From positions 2,604,001 through 2,668,000 of the forward strand of contig NZ_CP016443.1 of assembly GCF_001742165.1 (NCBI RefSeq): a DNA stretch of 64,000 bases, in the 5' to 3' direction. The position numbers and the translations under genes were made by a program. Shown here in pieces: positions 53,504 to 62,692 of this stretch (within the stretch, counting starts at the first letter, position 1; each line of letters starts with the position of its first letter). This stretch comes from Burkholderia stabilis (GTDB lineage Bacteria; Pseudomonadota; Gammaproteobacteria; Burkholderiales; Burkholderiaceae). The notes under the pieces are model-generated. The model was not told the origin of the DNA. It did no database searches and saw only the letters and a list, made by a program, of their open reading frames with translations.

Positions 53504-54444
53504 ACGACGGCTTCGTCGGCCTGCTGCGCCTCGCGTCGGTGGTGATCCAGAACGCCGGGTTCGCCGTCGTCGTCGGCGCGCTGCTCGGCAGCCACTGGCT
53601 CGCGCGCGGCGCGTCGGCGTGGCAGCGCGGTGTCGGGCGGCGTCTCGTCGCGACGCTGCGCCTCGCGTCCGTCGTCTCGCTGTTCGCCAGCATCACGGCG
53701 TTCTGGGCGCACTGCGCGCTGATGAGCGAAGTGCCGCTGCTGGAAGCCGGGCCGGCCGTCTGCGCGATGCTGGCCGGCACCGGGTTCGGCCACGCGTGGC
53801 TGGCCGGCGCCGCGTTCATGGTCGTCGTCGTGCTGCTGTCGTTCGTCAGGCGCGCGAACGACACGCGCGTCCTGTCGTTCGCGACGTGGGGCGCGCTCGC
53901 GTGCGTCGCGCTTGCGCGCAGCAACGGCGGGCATCCGGTCGATGCGGGGCTGTTCAGTGTGCCGGTGTGGATCGACTGGCTGCATCTGCTGGCGATCAGC
54001 ACGTGGGTCGGGCTCGTGCTCGTGACGGCGTTCGGCGTGATGCCGCGGCTTGTGGCGATGCCCGCGAGCGAACGCGCGACCGGCGCATCGTTCGTGCAGG
54101 CGCTTTCCGACGCGTCGACGTATGCGCTCGTCGTGCTGTTCGCGACCGGCGCGTACAACGGATGGCGCGGCGTCGATACGCCCGCGAACCTGTTCGCGTC
54201 GGGTTACGGGCAGATCCTGCTGCTCAAGCTCGCGCTCGTGCTGTTCGCGGCGATGCTCGGCGGACACAACCGGTTCTTCGGGATGCCGAAACTGCTGGCC
54301 GCGATGAACGATCAGGCGGCCGCGTTGCCGGTCGTCGCGTTGCGGCGGTTCGGCGCGGTGTTGCGGATCGAGGCCGTCGTGCTGGCCGGCGTGCTGATGG
54401 TGGCGGCCGTGCTCGTGTCGAGTGCGCTGCCGGGGACGGTGTAG
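53500..54444 (+). CDS. copD: Copper resistance protein CopD
   Basis: A 314-aa inner-membrane protein with about eight hydrophobic segments and the CopD signatures WIDWLHLLAISTWVGL and GAYNGWR, and His residues in membrane segments (HLLAI, GHN) fit for copper. It imports copper passed from CopC across the inner membrane. The start overlaps the copC stop (ATGA), so it is the last gene of the operon and ends 20 bp from the convergent orphan membrane gene. Confidence 0.92.
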   Translation: MNDGFVGLLRLASVVIQNAGFAVVVGALLGSHWLARGASAWQRGVGRRLVATLRLASVVSLFASITAFWAHCALMSEVPLLEAGPAVCAMLAGTGFGHAWLAGAAFMVVVVLLSFVRRANDTRVLSFATWGALACVALARSNGGHPVDAGLFSVPVWIDWLHLLAISTWVGLVLVTAFGVMPRLVAMPASERATGASFVQALSDASTYALVVLFATGAYNGWRGVDTPANLFASGYGQILLLKLALVLFAAMLGGHNRFFGMPKLLAAMNDQAAALPVVALRRFGAVLRIEAVVLAGVLMVAAVLVSSALPGTV

Positions 54445-54463
54445 CGTAGTACGGGGGAGGTTT

Positions 54464-55780
54464 CTATGGAATCAGTGTGCACCCTTTCACTCCGTTTCGG
54501 AACAGGAGCTCGACATCGAACTGGTGCTCGAAAATGATGGGCATTGGAATTCTGCGCTCTGGTTCGGCTTCGGATAATGCTCTCGGAAATGCAGATGCAG
54601 AGTAGCGAAGGACGCGAATCTTCGGAGTTGTTCCCTTTCCCACCATTTTTCTGGTCGGGCATCGAAATTCACGATGTCCGACCACGCCACGCGTTGTTTC
54701 CGTGCCGACTCGGACAGGCAATGGAGTGTCCGGTGCTTCAATCATTCGGAAACTGGATCGGGTGCTCGTTATATATCGTGGGCCTACGAAATCAGGGGCC
54801 TCGTCGAACATAACCTGCATGGAAACGTCGATCTTATCGAGGAAGATCGTTTCGTTTATATGGTGTGGGCGTATGTAGAGCGTACATGCGCCGTTGTCCG
54901 GTGCGCCGCAAGCATCCGATGTTTGGAGCATGATGCCCGGATTGAAATGGTCGTTGATCCAGGTAGCAGCGCAAAGCACGGCAAGGCTGATGAGTAGCGG
55001 TGTGAAAAAGGAATAAGCAAGCGGGGCATCGTCGTTGCGAGGTCCTGCTGTTCCATGTCGCTGTGATGTACGGTTCGCAAGCTGTGACCACGCGAAACTC
55101 GCGAAGTACGTGAGCAAAATAATGCATACCGCTATCACTGAGCTCGACGAAGGATCGAAGCCAAGCCGTCGCGCAATCCAAACCAGCAATATGATCGGGA
55201 GTGTCACCGCCGTGTATCGAATCAAGCAGAGCGCCGCGATAAACGACGAGAACACAAGTTGCCGATATCTGCTTGTGGTCGCTGACCTCCGCCATACGCC
55301 CAGGAATACAACCAACCCATATGACAGGGTGGAGAAAACAAGAGCGATGGCGAATTCGAGTGTTTGGCGACTGACTGTCGGATTGCTGAATGACGCACGA
55401 GGAACGATCGACACCCAATCCTCGGCGATACCCAATGCAAGGCGCCCGACTCCCGGATAGCCATTGATGCCGTGACGTATGTCTAGGACATTCAAGCTCA
55501 AGGACATCATTAGCAGAATGGATGTTGCTGTCGCGAGCACCAACGCAAAGCCTGAAAAATATCGACAACGGTTGATTGGCTCGGGCACCACGGCGATGTC
55601 GTCGAAACGGGTGAGATGACTCGCCCATTTGTACGTTGTCCATAGCCGCTGAACTTCGGCGACGGTGTCGGAGACCACCCGGGGGATTTCTTTGAAATTC
55701 ACGGTATTTGGAATGCGTAGGAAATGAGTTTCGTGACGCTTCGGAGCGCGTTGTGTGGTCGTGTGACTCCGCTGGATCAA
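54464..55780 (-). CDS. Hypothetical 438-aa membrane protein, low GC
   Basis: No family is recognised. A soluble N-terminal 65 residues precede about six hydrophobic segments (YFSGFALVLATATSILLMMSL, LEFAIALVFSTLSYGLVVFLG, QLVFSSFIAALCLI, VTLPIILLVWIA, SVIAVCIILLTYFASFAW, FFTPLLISLAVLCAATW). A 150-residue non-membrane C-terminal domain follows with two Cys (CGAPDNGAC) and ends GVKGCTLIP. Sampled GC is 31 of 60 (54781-54840), lower than the flanks. Convergent with copD and unlinked to other genes, so probably a recently acquired orphan. Confidence 0.7.
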   Translation of the reverse strand: MIQRSHTTTQRAPKRHETHFLRIPNTVNFKEIPRVVSDTVAEVQRLWTTYKWASHLTRFDDIAVVPEPINRCRYFSGFALVLATATSILLMMSLSLNVLDIRHGINGYPGVGRLALGIAEDWVSIVPRASFSNPTVSRQTLEFAIALVFSTLSYGLVVFLGVWRRSATTSRYRQLVFSSFIAALCLIRYTAVTLPIILLVWIARRLGFDPSSSSVIAVCIILLTYFASFAWSQLANRTSQRHGTAGPRNDDAPLAYSFFTPLLISLAVLCAATWINDHFNPGIMLQTSDACGAPDNGACTLYIRPHHINETIFLDKIDVSMQVMFDEAPDFVGPRYITSTRSSFRMIEAPDTPLPVRVGTETTRGVVGHREFRCPTRKMVGKGTTPKIRVLRYSASAFPRALSEAEPERRIPMPIIFEHQFDVELLFRNGVKGCTLIP

Positions 55781-56135
55781 TGACGAATCCAGGCGAGGAT
55801 CACTTTTGGTGAAACAACGTGACGAGGTGATTCCGGTGATGTGGCACCTTTAATGACGGACGATCTTCAACATTCTTTAGGGTGTCTGTTGAGCGAGGTA
55901 TTGATGGATCGCTCTCGGGGCGCGCTGTTGACTGATACGGACCGTCTGCCACGCACGCTTTGCTATTGCCGGCGGACGGAGCAAGCGTGAGCTGCATCCC
56001 GGGCTCAAGTCGGGAACGTGGCGTTCTTCTCTTGCGGCGACCGGGAAAAATTACATCTACCCATCAATTTATTACCAAAAACTGTCATTGAGCGCCGCTA
56101 AGCTTTCGCCACCCTCACAACCGGGATTTCCCGTC
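55781..56135. other. AT-rich intergenic region between orphan membrane gene and nuclease gene
   Basis: About 355 bases of comparatively AT-rich sequence separate two divergent starts. Only short frames exist (the longest, 65 aa on the minus strand, has no ribosome site or family likeness). No clear promoter box, repeat or RNA structure was identified. Confidence 0.5.
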
Positions 56136-57947
56136 ATGCGCTCGACAATCCGCCTGTTTGCCCCGCTATTGCTTCTGCCCGCGCTCGCTACGCCTGCGCT
56201 CGCCGCTACCGCCGCACCCGTCAGCCCGAACTGCGGCGGCAGTACGACGCCGATCGCCGATATCCAGGGGCCGGGCGCGCCGTCGCCGCTCGCCGGCCAG
56301 AACGTGTCGATCGAAGCCGTCGTCACCGCCGATTTCGGCGGCACCGATGGCTTCGGCGGCTTCTTCGTCCAGCAGGCCGACGCGCAGCGCCGCAACCAGC
56401 CGGGCGTGTCCGAGGGCCTGTTCGTCTATGCGCCGAAAGCGCGCGCGAAAGCGGGCGACCTCGTGCACGTGACGGGCAAGGTCGAGGAGAAATACGGGCA
56501 GACGCAGCTCACGCTGTCGGGCGCGATCGCGGTGTGCGCGAACGGCCAGACGGTCACGCCCGCGACGCTCACGCTGCCGGTCGACAACCCGAGCGTGTTC
56601 GCCGCGTATGAAGGGATGCTCGTGCGCCTGCCGCAGACGCTGAACGTCACCGACAACTACGAACTCGGCCGCTACGGCAGCGTGATGTTGAGCAACGGCC
56701 GCCTGCGCACGCCGACGAGCGTCGTGCCGCCCGCACAGGCGCAGACGCAGATCGACGCCAACGCGCGCAACCGCCTGATCCTCGACGACGGTTCGAACAA
56801 GCAGAACCCCGCGACCGTGCCGTATCCGGCGCCGGAACTGTCGGCCGCGAACACGCTGCGCGCGGGCTACACGGTGCGCAACGTCGAAGGCGTGCTCGAA
56901 GTGCGCTACGGCGCATGGCGCGTGCAGCCGGTGCCGGGCGCGACGCTGCCGACGTTCGACACGCGTGCGAACCCGCGCACCAACGCGCCCGCACGCGATC
57001 CGAAATCGAACCTGCGCGTCGCGTCGTTCAACGTCCTCAACTACTTCAACGGCAACGGTCTCGGCGGCGGCTTCGACGATCCGAACAACCGCGGCGCGAA
57101 GAACTTCCAGGAATTCCAGCGTCAGGAAGCGAAGATCGTCAGCGCGCTGAAGGCGCTCGACGCCGACGTGATCGGCCTGATGGAAATCCAGAACAACGGC
57201 TACGGCGAACTGAGCGCGGTGCGTCAACTCGCGGCGAAGCTCGGCAATCACTGGCGCGTCGTCGATCCGGGCACGTCGCGTCTCGGCGGCGATGCGATCG
57301 CGGTCGCGATGATCTACGACAGCCGCAAGGTCGAACCGGTCGGCCGCGCGGCGACGCTCGCGATCGACGACAAGAACCGCCAGCCGCTCGCGCAGTCGTT
57401 CCGCCGCATCGGCGGTAATCAGGCGCTGACCGTCGCGGTCAATCACCTGAAGTCGAAGAACTGCCCGGACGCCGCGAACGACGATCTCGACCAGGGCGAC
57501 GGCCAGGGCTGCTGGAACCCGACGCGCACGCGCGCGGCGGCGAAGGTGGCCGACTGGCTCGCCGGCTCGCCGACGGGCGTCGCGGGCCAGGGCGTGCTGC
57601 TGATCGGCGACTTCAACAGCTACACGTACGAAGACCCGATCCGCACGCTCGAATCGCGCGGCTACCGCAACCTCGTCGCGCGCTGGATCGGCGCGAATGC
57701 GTACAGCTACGTGTACAACGGCGAAGCCGGTTATCTCGATCACGCGCTCGCAACGCTGCCGCTCGCATCGCACGTGAAGGCCGTGCACGAATGGCACATC
57801 AACGCGGACGAGCCGCTCGCGCTGCAGTACACGCTCGCGTACAAGTCGGCCGAGCAGCAGAAGACGTACTACGCGCCGGATGCGTATCGTTCGTCGGATC
57901 ACGATCCGGTGCTGATCGATATCGCGCTGCCGGGCGGCGGGCATTGA
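56136..57947 (+). CDS. ExeM/NucH-type extracellular endonuclease
   Basis: A 603-aa secreted nuclease. Signal peptide (about 1-24, cleaved after ALA), an N-terminal OB-fold domain (GQNVSIEAVVTADFGG; VTGKVEEKYGQTQLTL), and an exonuclease-endonuclease-phosphatase domain starting LRVASFNVLNYFNGNG. Catalytic motifs: LMEIQNNG (Glu), IGDFNSYTYEDP (Asp/Asn) and SSDHDPVLIDIAL (His). Two Cys (KNCPD, GCWNP) form a likely disulfide. Degrades extracellular DNA, for nutrient use or biofilm turnover. The ATG chosen directly precedes the signal peptide; a TTG frame 48 bases upstream is less likely. Confidence 0.9.
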   Translation: MRSTIRLFAPLLLLPALATPALAATAAPVSPNCGGSTTPIADIQGPGAPSPLAGQNVSIEAVVTADFGGTDGFGGFFVQQADAQRRNQPGVSEGLFVYAPKARAKAGDLVHVTGKVEEKYGQTQLTLSGAIAVCANGQTVTPATLTLPVDNPSVFAAYEGMLVRLPQTLNVTDNYELGRYGSVMLSNGRLRTPTSVVPPAQAQTQIDANARNRLILDDGSNKQNPATVPYPAPELSAANTLRAGYTVRNVEGVLEVRYGAWRVQPVPGATLPTFDTRANPRTNAPARDPKSNLRVASFNVLNYFNGNGLGGGFDDPNNRGAKNFQEFQRQEAKIVSALKALDADVIGLMEIQNNGYGELSAVRQLAAKLGNHWRVVDPGTSRLGGDAIAVAMIYDSRKVEPVGRAATLAIDDKNRQPLAQSFRRIGGNQALTVAVNHLKSKNCPDAANDDLDQGDGQGCWNPTRTRAAAKVADWLAGSPTGVAGQGVLLIGDFNSYTYEDPIRTLESRGYRNLVARWIGANAYSYVYNGEAGYLDHALATLPLASHVKAVHEWHINADEPLALQYTLAYKSAEQQKTYYAPDAYRSSDHDPVLIDIALPGGGH

Positions 57948-57966
57948 TGGCGGGTTGAATGAAGAC

Positions 57967-57996
57967 GATGCGCGGCGATACGACATGCCGCGCATC
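57967..57996 (+). terminator. Hairpin after nuclease gene
   Basis: GATGCGCGGC and GCCGCGCATC, a perfect 10-bp stem with a ten-base loop, 20 bases after the nuclease stop. No U-run follows. Confidence 0.5.
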
Positions 57997-58394
57997 ATCT
58001 GCGCGGAAAATGCCGTCGAATATCGGGTAAATAATGCCGCGCCAAACCGGTATGCATTAACGGAATCGGTATTTTGTGGATGGTGAGGCGCATGCAGGCA
58101 CCCGGATTGAAGAATGGCTGAAGTGAATCGGTTCGTCGAATGACGTATGCGCACCGCACCGCCGGCTTAATCGATTCCCGATAATTAAAATGAAAGAAAA
58201 ATCCAGTCAATCTGAAGGGTTTTGAGGCGCTGCATCAATACGGGCAAGGCTTGTAGGTTGTGCTGGAAAATTAAAATATTCGGCGAATCATTGTCGATAA
58301 GGCGCAGCTTGCACGAATAATCATTTTTTCTTTCAAATCCCAGACACTTGCGGCCCTTCGCATCATTACGGGATTTTTAATATCGGAATGATCT

Positions 58395-58424
58395 TTGACA
58401 ACGCGGCGCAGCACCGCCTATTTT
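58395..58424 (+). promoter_or_regulatory. Sigma-70-type promoter for S10 peptidase gene
   Basis: A perfect -35 TTGACA (58395-58400) is followed after 18 bases by TATTTT (58419-58424). The transcript would have an untranslated leader of about 215 bases before the ATG at 58645. Confidence 0.55.
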
Positions 58425-58644
58425 GTCGATGTCGTAAATTTCGGTAATCAGAAAAGAAGTCCAAACTGCAGGGGGCGGTTCAAGCACGATTCTCGCCAGC
58501 AGTTTGCTGTGTCTGTATCACGTTCAGTCTCTTGAAGCAGTCCGATCCCAACCGCCTTGTGCGCGAGTGGCGGGTGTTGCTGCGCGTCTCGCCAGTGAAG
58601 GCGGCCTTTGTGAAGTGGTATTCGAACCAGGCACAAGGATAGAG

Positions 58645-60492
58645 ATGAAACCAGACAGGAGCTGTACCGGCAGCCGCCGTGATCGTCACGGCCGGTTGGC
58701 CGGGCTAGGCGCATTGACCGTCATGACACTGGCGCTCGCGGCATGCGGCGGCGACGATTCGTCGTCCGTCGGCGCGTCCAGCCTCGCGCAGGCCACGGCC
58801 AGCCAGCAGGCCAGCGCGCAAGCGGCCGGCAACCAGGCGCCGGCGGCCAACCAGCCTTACGTCGATCAGGTCGCGTATTCGATGAACGCGACCGACGGCC
58901 TTGCCGCTGCGCAGGTGTCGGAGAAAGCGGCGGTCATGCATTACCAGTGGAAGTCGGGCGGCACGACCGTCAACTACACGACCACCACCGGCCACCTGAC
59001 CGCGCAGGACGCGAACGGCAATGCCGAAGCGTCGATGTCGTATGTCGCGTACACGGCGCCGAGCACGAACGGCAAGCCGCGTCCCGTCACGTTCGTGTAT
59101 AACGGCGGCCCCGGATCATCGTCGATCTGGCTGCGCCTCGGCTCGTTCGCGCCGACGCGCGTCGCCACGCCCGATCCGCTGTTCGGCAACAACTGGCCGA
59201 ACTATCCGCTCGTCGACAACGCGGAGAGCCTGATCGACACCACCGACCTCGTGTTCATCGACCCGCCGGGAACCGGGCTGTCGGAAGCCGTGTTGCCGAA
59301 CACCAACCAGAAGTACTGGGGTTCCGATGCGGACGTGAACATCATGCGCGACTTCATCCAGCGCTACCTGAACGTCAACAGCCGCAGCAGCTCGCCGATC
59401 TATCTGTATGGCGAATCGTATGGCACGCCGCGTACCGACATGCTGGCGCTGGCGCTCGAATCGGCCGGCGTGCACCTGACGGGCATCGTGCTGCAGTCGG
59501 CGATCCTGAACTACTTCGCGGATGCGGTGGAAGCGGTGGCGATCACGCAGTCGACGGAAGGGCTGCTGCTCGAAACCGATACCGTGGCCGGGTATCTGCC
59601 CGGGTATGCGGCGGTCGCGGCGTACTTCAACCAGGTGTCTCCTGCGCCGGTGAACCAGGGGCTGTATGCACTGCAGACCGAACTGTTCACGACGCTGATC
59701 TACAACCAGCTGCAGAAGTATTCGCAGTCTTGGGTGTTGAGCCAGCTCGGCATTCCGGACGCGCTCGGCACGCCGGTATTCCCGAGCGATGCGACGCTCA
59801 GGTTGTGGTCGATACCGTCGAGCCTGACGCAACAGGCGCTGCGCGGCTACTTCAACGCGAATCCGTTCGGCACGAGCCTGCTGCCCGGCACGACGATCGG
59901 CCGGTATGACGGACGCGTGTCGCTGCCGAATTCCGATCCGCGCCTGCAGAACGACGGCGATCCGTCCGACATCCTGATCTCGCAGCCGTTCACGAACGCG
60001 CTCGCGACACAGATGCCGGATTACCTCGGCTACACCGCGCCGAACGCGACGTACCTGCCGCTGAACGACAACATCATCGGCGTATGGGACTTCACGCACG
60101 ACGGCCAGCCGATGCCGGACACGATCCCCGATCTGCTCGGTGCGCTGCAGCTCAACCCGAAGCTTCGCGTGCTCGCGGAGAACGGCTATCACGATCTCGC
60201 GACGCCGTTCTTCAACACCGAGAAGCAACTCGCGCGGCTGCAGACGGTGAAGGGCCTCCATGCGAAGCTGCAGGTGAATTTCTTCCAGGGCGGCCACATG
60301 ATTTACCTGGACGACGTTGCCCGTCCGCAGATGAAGCGTGACCTGAAGACGTTCTACAAGGGCGCGCGGATTCCGACGGCGCTGACGCTGCACACGCTGC
60401 CGCCGCCGTGGCCGGACGAGAACCCGCCCAGCGTGCCGACCGGCAGCGTGCCGGGCGCGACGGCCGCGACGACGCTGGCAGCGGCCCCCTGA
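58645..60492 (+). CDS. S10 family serine carboxypeptidase, lipoprotein
   Basis: A 615-aa exported peptidase. Lipobox LAAC ends at about Cys34, followed by a Ser/Gln/Ala-rich linker. FVYNGGPGSSSIWLRLGSF is the oxyanion region, IYLYGESYGTPRTDM carries the catalytic Ser of S10 enzymes, AENGYHDLATPF the Asp, and FFQGGHMIYLD the His. Removes C-terminal residues from peptides on the outside of the inner membrane or on the cell surface. AAGGAT lies four to ten bases before the ATG. Followed by an EF-hand-like secreted protein gene 55 bp downstream. Confidence 0.92.
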   Translation: MKPDRSCTGSRRDRHGRLAGLGALTVMTLALAACGGDDSSSVGASSLAQATASQQASAQAAGNQAPAANQPYVDQVAYSMNATDGLAAAQVSEKAAVMHYQWKSGGTTVNYTTTTGHLTAQDANGNAEASMSYVAYTAPSTNGKPRPVTFVYNGGPGSSSIWLRLGSFAPTRVATPDPLFGNNWPNYPLVDNAESLIDTTDLVFIDPPGTGLSEAVLPNTNQKYWGSDADVNIMRDFIQRYLNVNSRSSSPIYLYGESYGTPRTDMLALALESAGVHLTGIVLQSAILNYFADAVEAVAITQSTEGLLLETDTVAGYLPGYAAVAAYFNQVSPAPVNQGLYALQTELFTTLIYNQLQKYSQSWVLSQLGIPDALGTPVFPSDATLRLWSIPSSLTQQALRGYFNANPFGTSLLPGTTIGRYDGRVSLPNSDPRLQNDGDPSDILISQPFTNALATQMPDYLGYTAPNATYLPLNDNIIGVWDFTHDGQPMPDTIPDLLGALQLNPKLRVLAENGYHDLATPFFNTEKQLARLQTVKGLHAKLQVNFFQGGHMIYLDDVARPQMKRDLKTFYKGARIPTALTLHTLPPPWPDENPPSVPTGSVPGATAATTLAAAP

Positions 60493-60547
60493 GCGACGGA
60501 CTCCTTGTTACAGGAACCCTCTATTCATCCATTGAATGCGAGTGATC

Positions 60548-60967
60548 ATGTCCCTAATCAAAATGATGCGGCGTATGTCTCCGTTGATCGTCCTCGGTGC
60601 CGTGATGAGCAGTGCCTACGCGTTGCCGCCGCAGGCGGTGGCGCCGGTGAAGCTTCCGCATGGCGGGCGCGGTGTCGACGGTCCGTTCTTTCCTGCGACG
60701 CGTGCGGCGCCGGTCCTGCCGTCGACCGGCGCGACGCTGCAGCAGCAGGCGCAGCAACGCGTCGACGCGCGGCTCGGCGGCAATACGGTGCTGAGTAATG
60801 GCGCGGCCGTGACGAAGGCGCAGGCGCAGAGCAGCGGGCTCGGTTTCGTGTCCAAGCACTTCGACGAGATCGACTCGAAGCACACCGGGCGCGTGACGAT
60901 GAGCGATGTGCGGCAGTTCATCCAGCAGCGGCAGGTGCAGGCGCAGCAGGAACAGCAGGACGAGTGA
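60548..60967 (+). CDS. Secreted EF-hand-like protein, partner of S10 peptidase
   Basis: A 139-aa exported protein with signal peptide (about 1-25, cleaved after AYA), a Pro-rich region and a Gln/Ala-rich helix. Near the C-terminus, HFDEIDSKHTGRVTMSDV resembles an EF-hand loop (Asp, Gly at position 6, Val at 8, Asp at 12), but Lys and Thr occupy ligand positions 3 and 5, so calcium binding may be weak or lost. The tail is Gln-rich (QQRQVQAQQEQQDE). It is codirectional with and 55 bp after the S10 peptidase gene. Confidence 0.7.
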   Translation: MSLIKMMRRMSPLIVLGAVMSSAYALPPQAVAPVKLPHGGRGVDGPFFPATRAAPVLPSTGATLQQQAQQRVDARLGGNTVLSNGAAVTKAQAQSSGLGFVSKHFDEIDSKHTGRVTMSDVRQFIQQRQVQAQQEQQDE

Positions 60968-60982
60968 TGGCGTGAGCAGGGC

Positions 60983-61013
60983 GGCAGCCGGTGCATGATG
61001 CGCGCCGGCTGCC
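60983..61013. terminator. Hairpin between convergent genes
   Basis: GGCAGCCGG and CCGGCTGCC (9 bp, perfect) lie between the EF-hand-like gene and the convergent glutathione transferase gene. No U-run on either strand. Confidence 0.45.
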
Positions 61014-61035
61014 GGTTGAATGTATCGATGGCGCG

Positions 61036-61791
61036 CTAGCTTGCCTGCGCGGCGGCGGCCCTGGCCTGGTCGTCCGCTTCCGCCAGCGCGGCATCCGCCG
61101 CGATCGCGCGCTGGATGCCCGGCCGCGCCAGCACGCGGTCGATATAGCCGCGCACCACCGGCGTGTCGGGTATCAGCTTGAACATCGTGATCCAGCTCAG
61201 CGCCGACGCCCACAGCACATCCGCCGCCGTGAAGCGTTCGCCGAGCAGGTAGGGGCCGTTCGCCAGCTGTGCGCCGATCGCGTTGACGACGGTATCGAAG
61301 TCGCCATACGGCGACGTCGAGTACGGCGCGGGCGGCCGGTTCATCGAACGGTCGACGATGGCCGGCTCGAAGCATGAACCGTAGAACACCATCCAGCGCA
61401 GGTACGGTCCGCGCAGCGCATCGCCTGCCGCCGGCGACAGGCCGGCTTCCGGATACAGTTCCGCCGCATACAGGTAGACGGCGGCCTGCTCGGTGACGAT
61501 CACGTCGCCGTGGCGCAGTGCGGGCACCTTGCCCATCGGATTGATGGCGAGATAATCGGGCGCGTGGTGCCGGCCGGCGGGCAGGTCGAACGCGTGCAGT
61601 TCATAGTCGGCGTTCAGTTCTTCGAGCAACATGCGGGCGCCGGCCGATCGGCTGCGCGTGGCGTGGTAGAGGATCAGGTGGCGGTCTTGTTGGATGGCGG
61701 GGGCTCCGGAACGTGACGGGTCGGGACGAAGACACCCAATGTAGGCCGGCCGCGCGCCGCCGTCTTGGAAAAATCCGCTGTGGCGGTGCAT
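61036..61791 (-). CDS. Glutathione S-transferase family protein
   Basis: A GST-fold protein. The thioredoxin-like domain starts LILYHATRSRSAGARMLLEE with the Ser of the glutathione site, then NPMGKVPALRHGDVIVTEQAAVYLY. The C-terminal domain has LLGERFTAADVLWASALSW. The start is uncertain: no ATG, GTG or TTG with a ribosome site lies near the expected N-terminus, so the upstream in-frame ATG is given, adding a 45-residue tail (HRHSGFFQDGGARPAYIG) not typical for the family. True translation may begin at a rare codon near 61689. It is divergent from the AraC gene by 40 bp. Confidence 0.75.
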   Translation of the reverse strand: MHRHSGFFQDGGARPAYIGCLRPDPSRSGAPAIQQDRHLILYHATRSRSAGARMLLEELNADYELHAFDLPAGRHHAPDYLAINPMGKVPALRHGDVIVTEQAAVYLYAAELYPEAGLSPAAGDALRGPYLRWMVFYGSCFEPAIVDRSMNRPPAPYSTSPYGDFDTVVNAIGAQLANGPYLLGERFTAADVLWASALSWITMFKLIPDTPVVRGYIDRVLARPGIQRAIAADAALAEADDQARAAAAQAS

Positions 61792-61831
61792 CATCACGCA
61801 ACCGCTTTCACTGCCTGCCATCGCCCGCACC

Positions 61832-62659
61832 ATGACCGACTTGCGTCACGTCACCGAGACACCCAAGGGTGTGGTCGGCCCTCGCGCCTTCAGCCAGCGC
61901 TTTCGCCTGAACCGCTACTACCCGTGCGCGGAACTGGCCGGCGTGCTCGATCACCACTGGATCGTCGAATGGGATTTGCGCGGCCAGCCGCCGTACGTGC
62001 AGCGCACGCTGCCGTATCCATGCGTGAACATGGTGTTCGACCGACGGCAAACGGGCATCTTCGGCGTGGTGTCGGGCGCGTTCGAGACGACGCTGGCGGA
62101 AGCGGGGCGTGTGATCGGTTTGCGCTTTCGGCCCGGCGCGTTCCGCGCATTTTTCGGCAAGCCGGTGCACGGGTTGACCGACAAGGTGCTGCCGGTGTCG
62201 ACGCTGCTCGGCGGCAGCGATGCCGAAGCCGAAGACAGCGTGCTCGGCGCGCAGGACGATGCAGGGATGGTGTCGGCCGCCGAGTCGCTGCTGTTACGCG
62301 TGCTGCCGCCGCCCGATCCGCAGGTCGAGCGTATCCACGCAATTCTGCAGATGCTGCAACAGGACATCGGCCTCACGCAGGTGCGCGACCTCGCCGAACG
62401 CGCCGGCCTGAGCGAGCGCACGTTGCAGCAGCTTTTTTCCGACTACGTGGGGGTGACGCCGAAGTGGGTGATCTGCCGCTATCGCCTGCACGAAGCCGCC
62501 GACAAACTTGCCGGCGGCGAGACGGTCGATCTGGCGGAGCTGGCCCACGCGCTGGGCTATTTCGATCAGGCGCATTTCACGCGCGATTTCCGCAAGCTGG
62601 TGGGCAAGGCGCCGGCGGAGTACCGGCGGGACGACAGCCGCGCAACGGGCGCGGAGTGA
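61832..62659 (+). CDS. AraC-family transcriptional regulator
   Basis: A 275-aa regulator: N-terminal domain of the DUF6597 type (RYYPCAELAGVLDHHWIVEWDL; LRFRPGAFRAFFG), and the C-terminal double helix-turn-helix with LTQVRDLAERAGLSERTLQQLFSDYVGVTPKW and LAHALGYFDQAHFTRDFRKLVG, the AraC signature. It is divergent from the GST gene and probably controls it or itself. Confidence 0.92.
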   Translation: MTDLRHVTETPKGVVGPRAFSQRFRLNRYYPCAELAGVLDHHWIVEWDLRGQPPYVQRTLPYPCVNMVFDRRQTGIFGVVSGAFETTLAEAGRVIGLRFRPGAFRAFFGKPVHGLTDKVLPVSTLLGGSDAEAEDSVLGAQDDAGMVSAAESLLLRVLPPPDPQVERIHAILQMLQQDIGLTQVRDLAERAGLSERTLQQLFSDYVGVTPKWVICRYRLHEAADKLAGGETVDLAELAHALGYFDQAHFTRDFRKLVGKAPAEYRRDDSRATGAE

Positions 62660-62692
62660 GCGTCGCGCGCTAGTCGGCCAATACGCGCCGGC

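Larger units (their letters stand above)
57948..58644. other. Long AT-rich intergenic region, 697 bases
   Basis: The region between the nuclease gene and the S10 peptidase gene contains a 10-bp hairpin after the nuclease stop (57967-57996), several A/T runs and a good sigma-70 promoter (58395-58424). No coding frame looks real, and no RNA gene was recognised. Confidence 0.55.

Noticed and set aside
55800..55997. 65-aa minus-strand frame in the intergenic region
   Set aside because: No ribosome site, no family likeness; chance length is expected in this AT content.
56166..58154. 662-aa minus-strand open frame opposite the nuclease gene
   Set aside because: Antisense shadow with no signal, domain or ribosome site.
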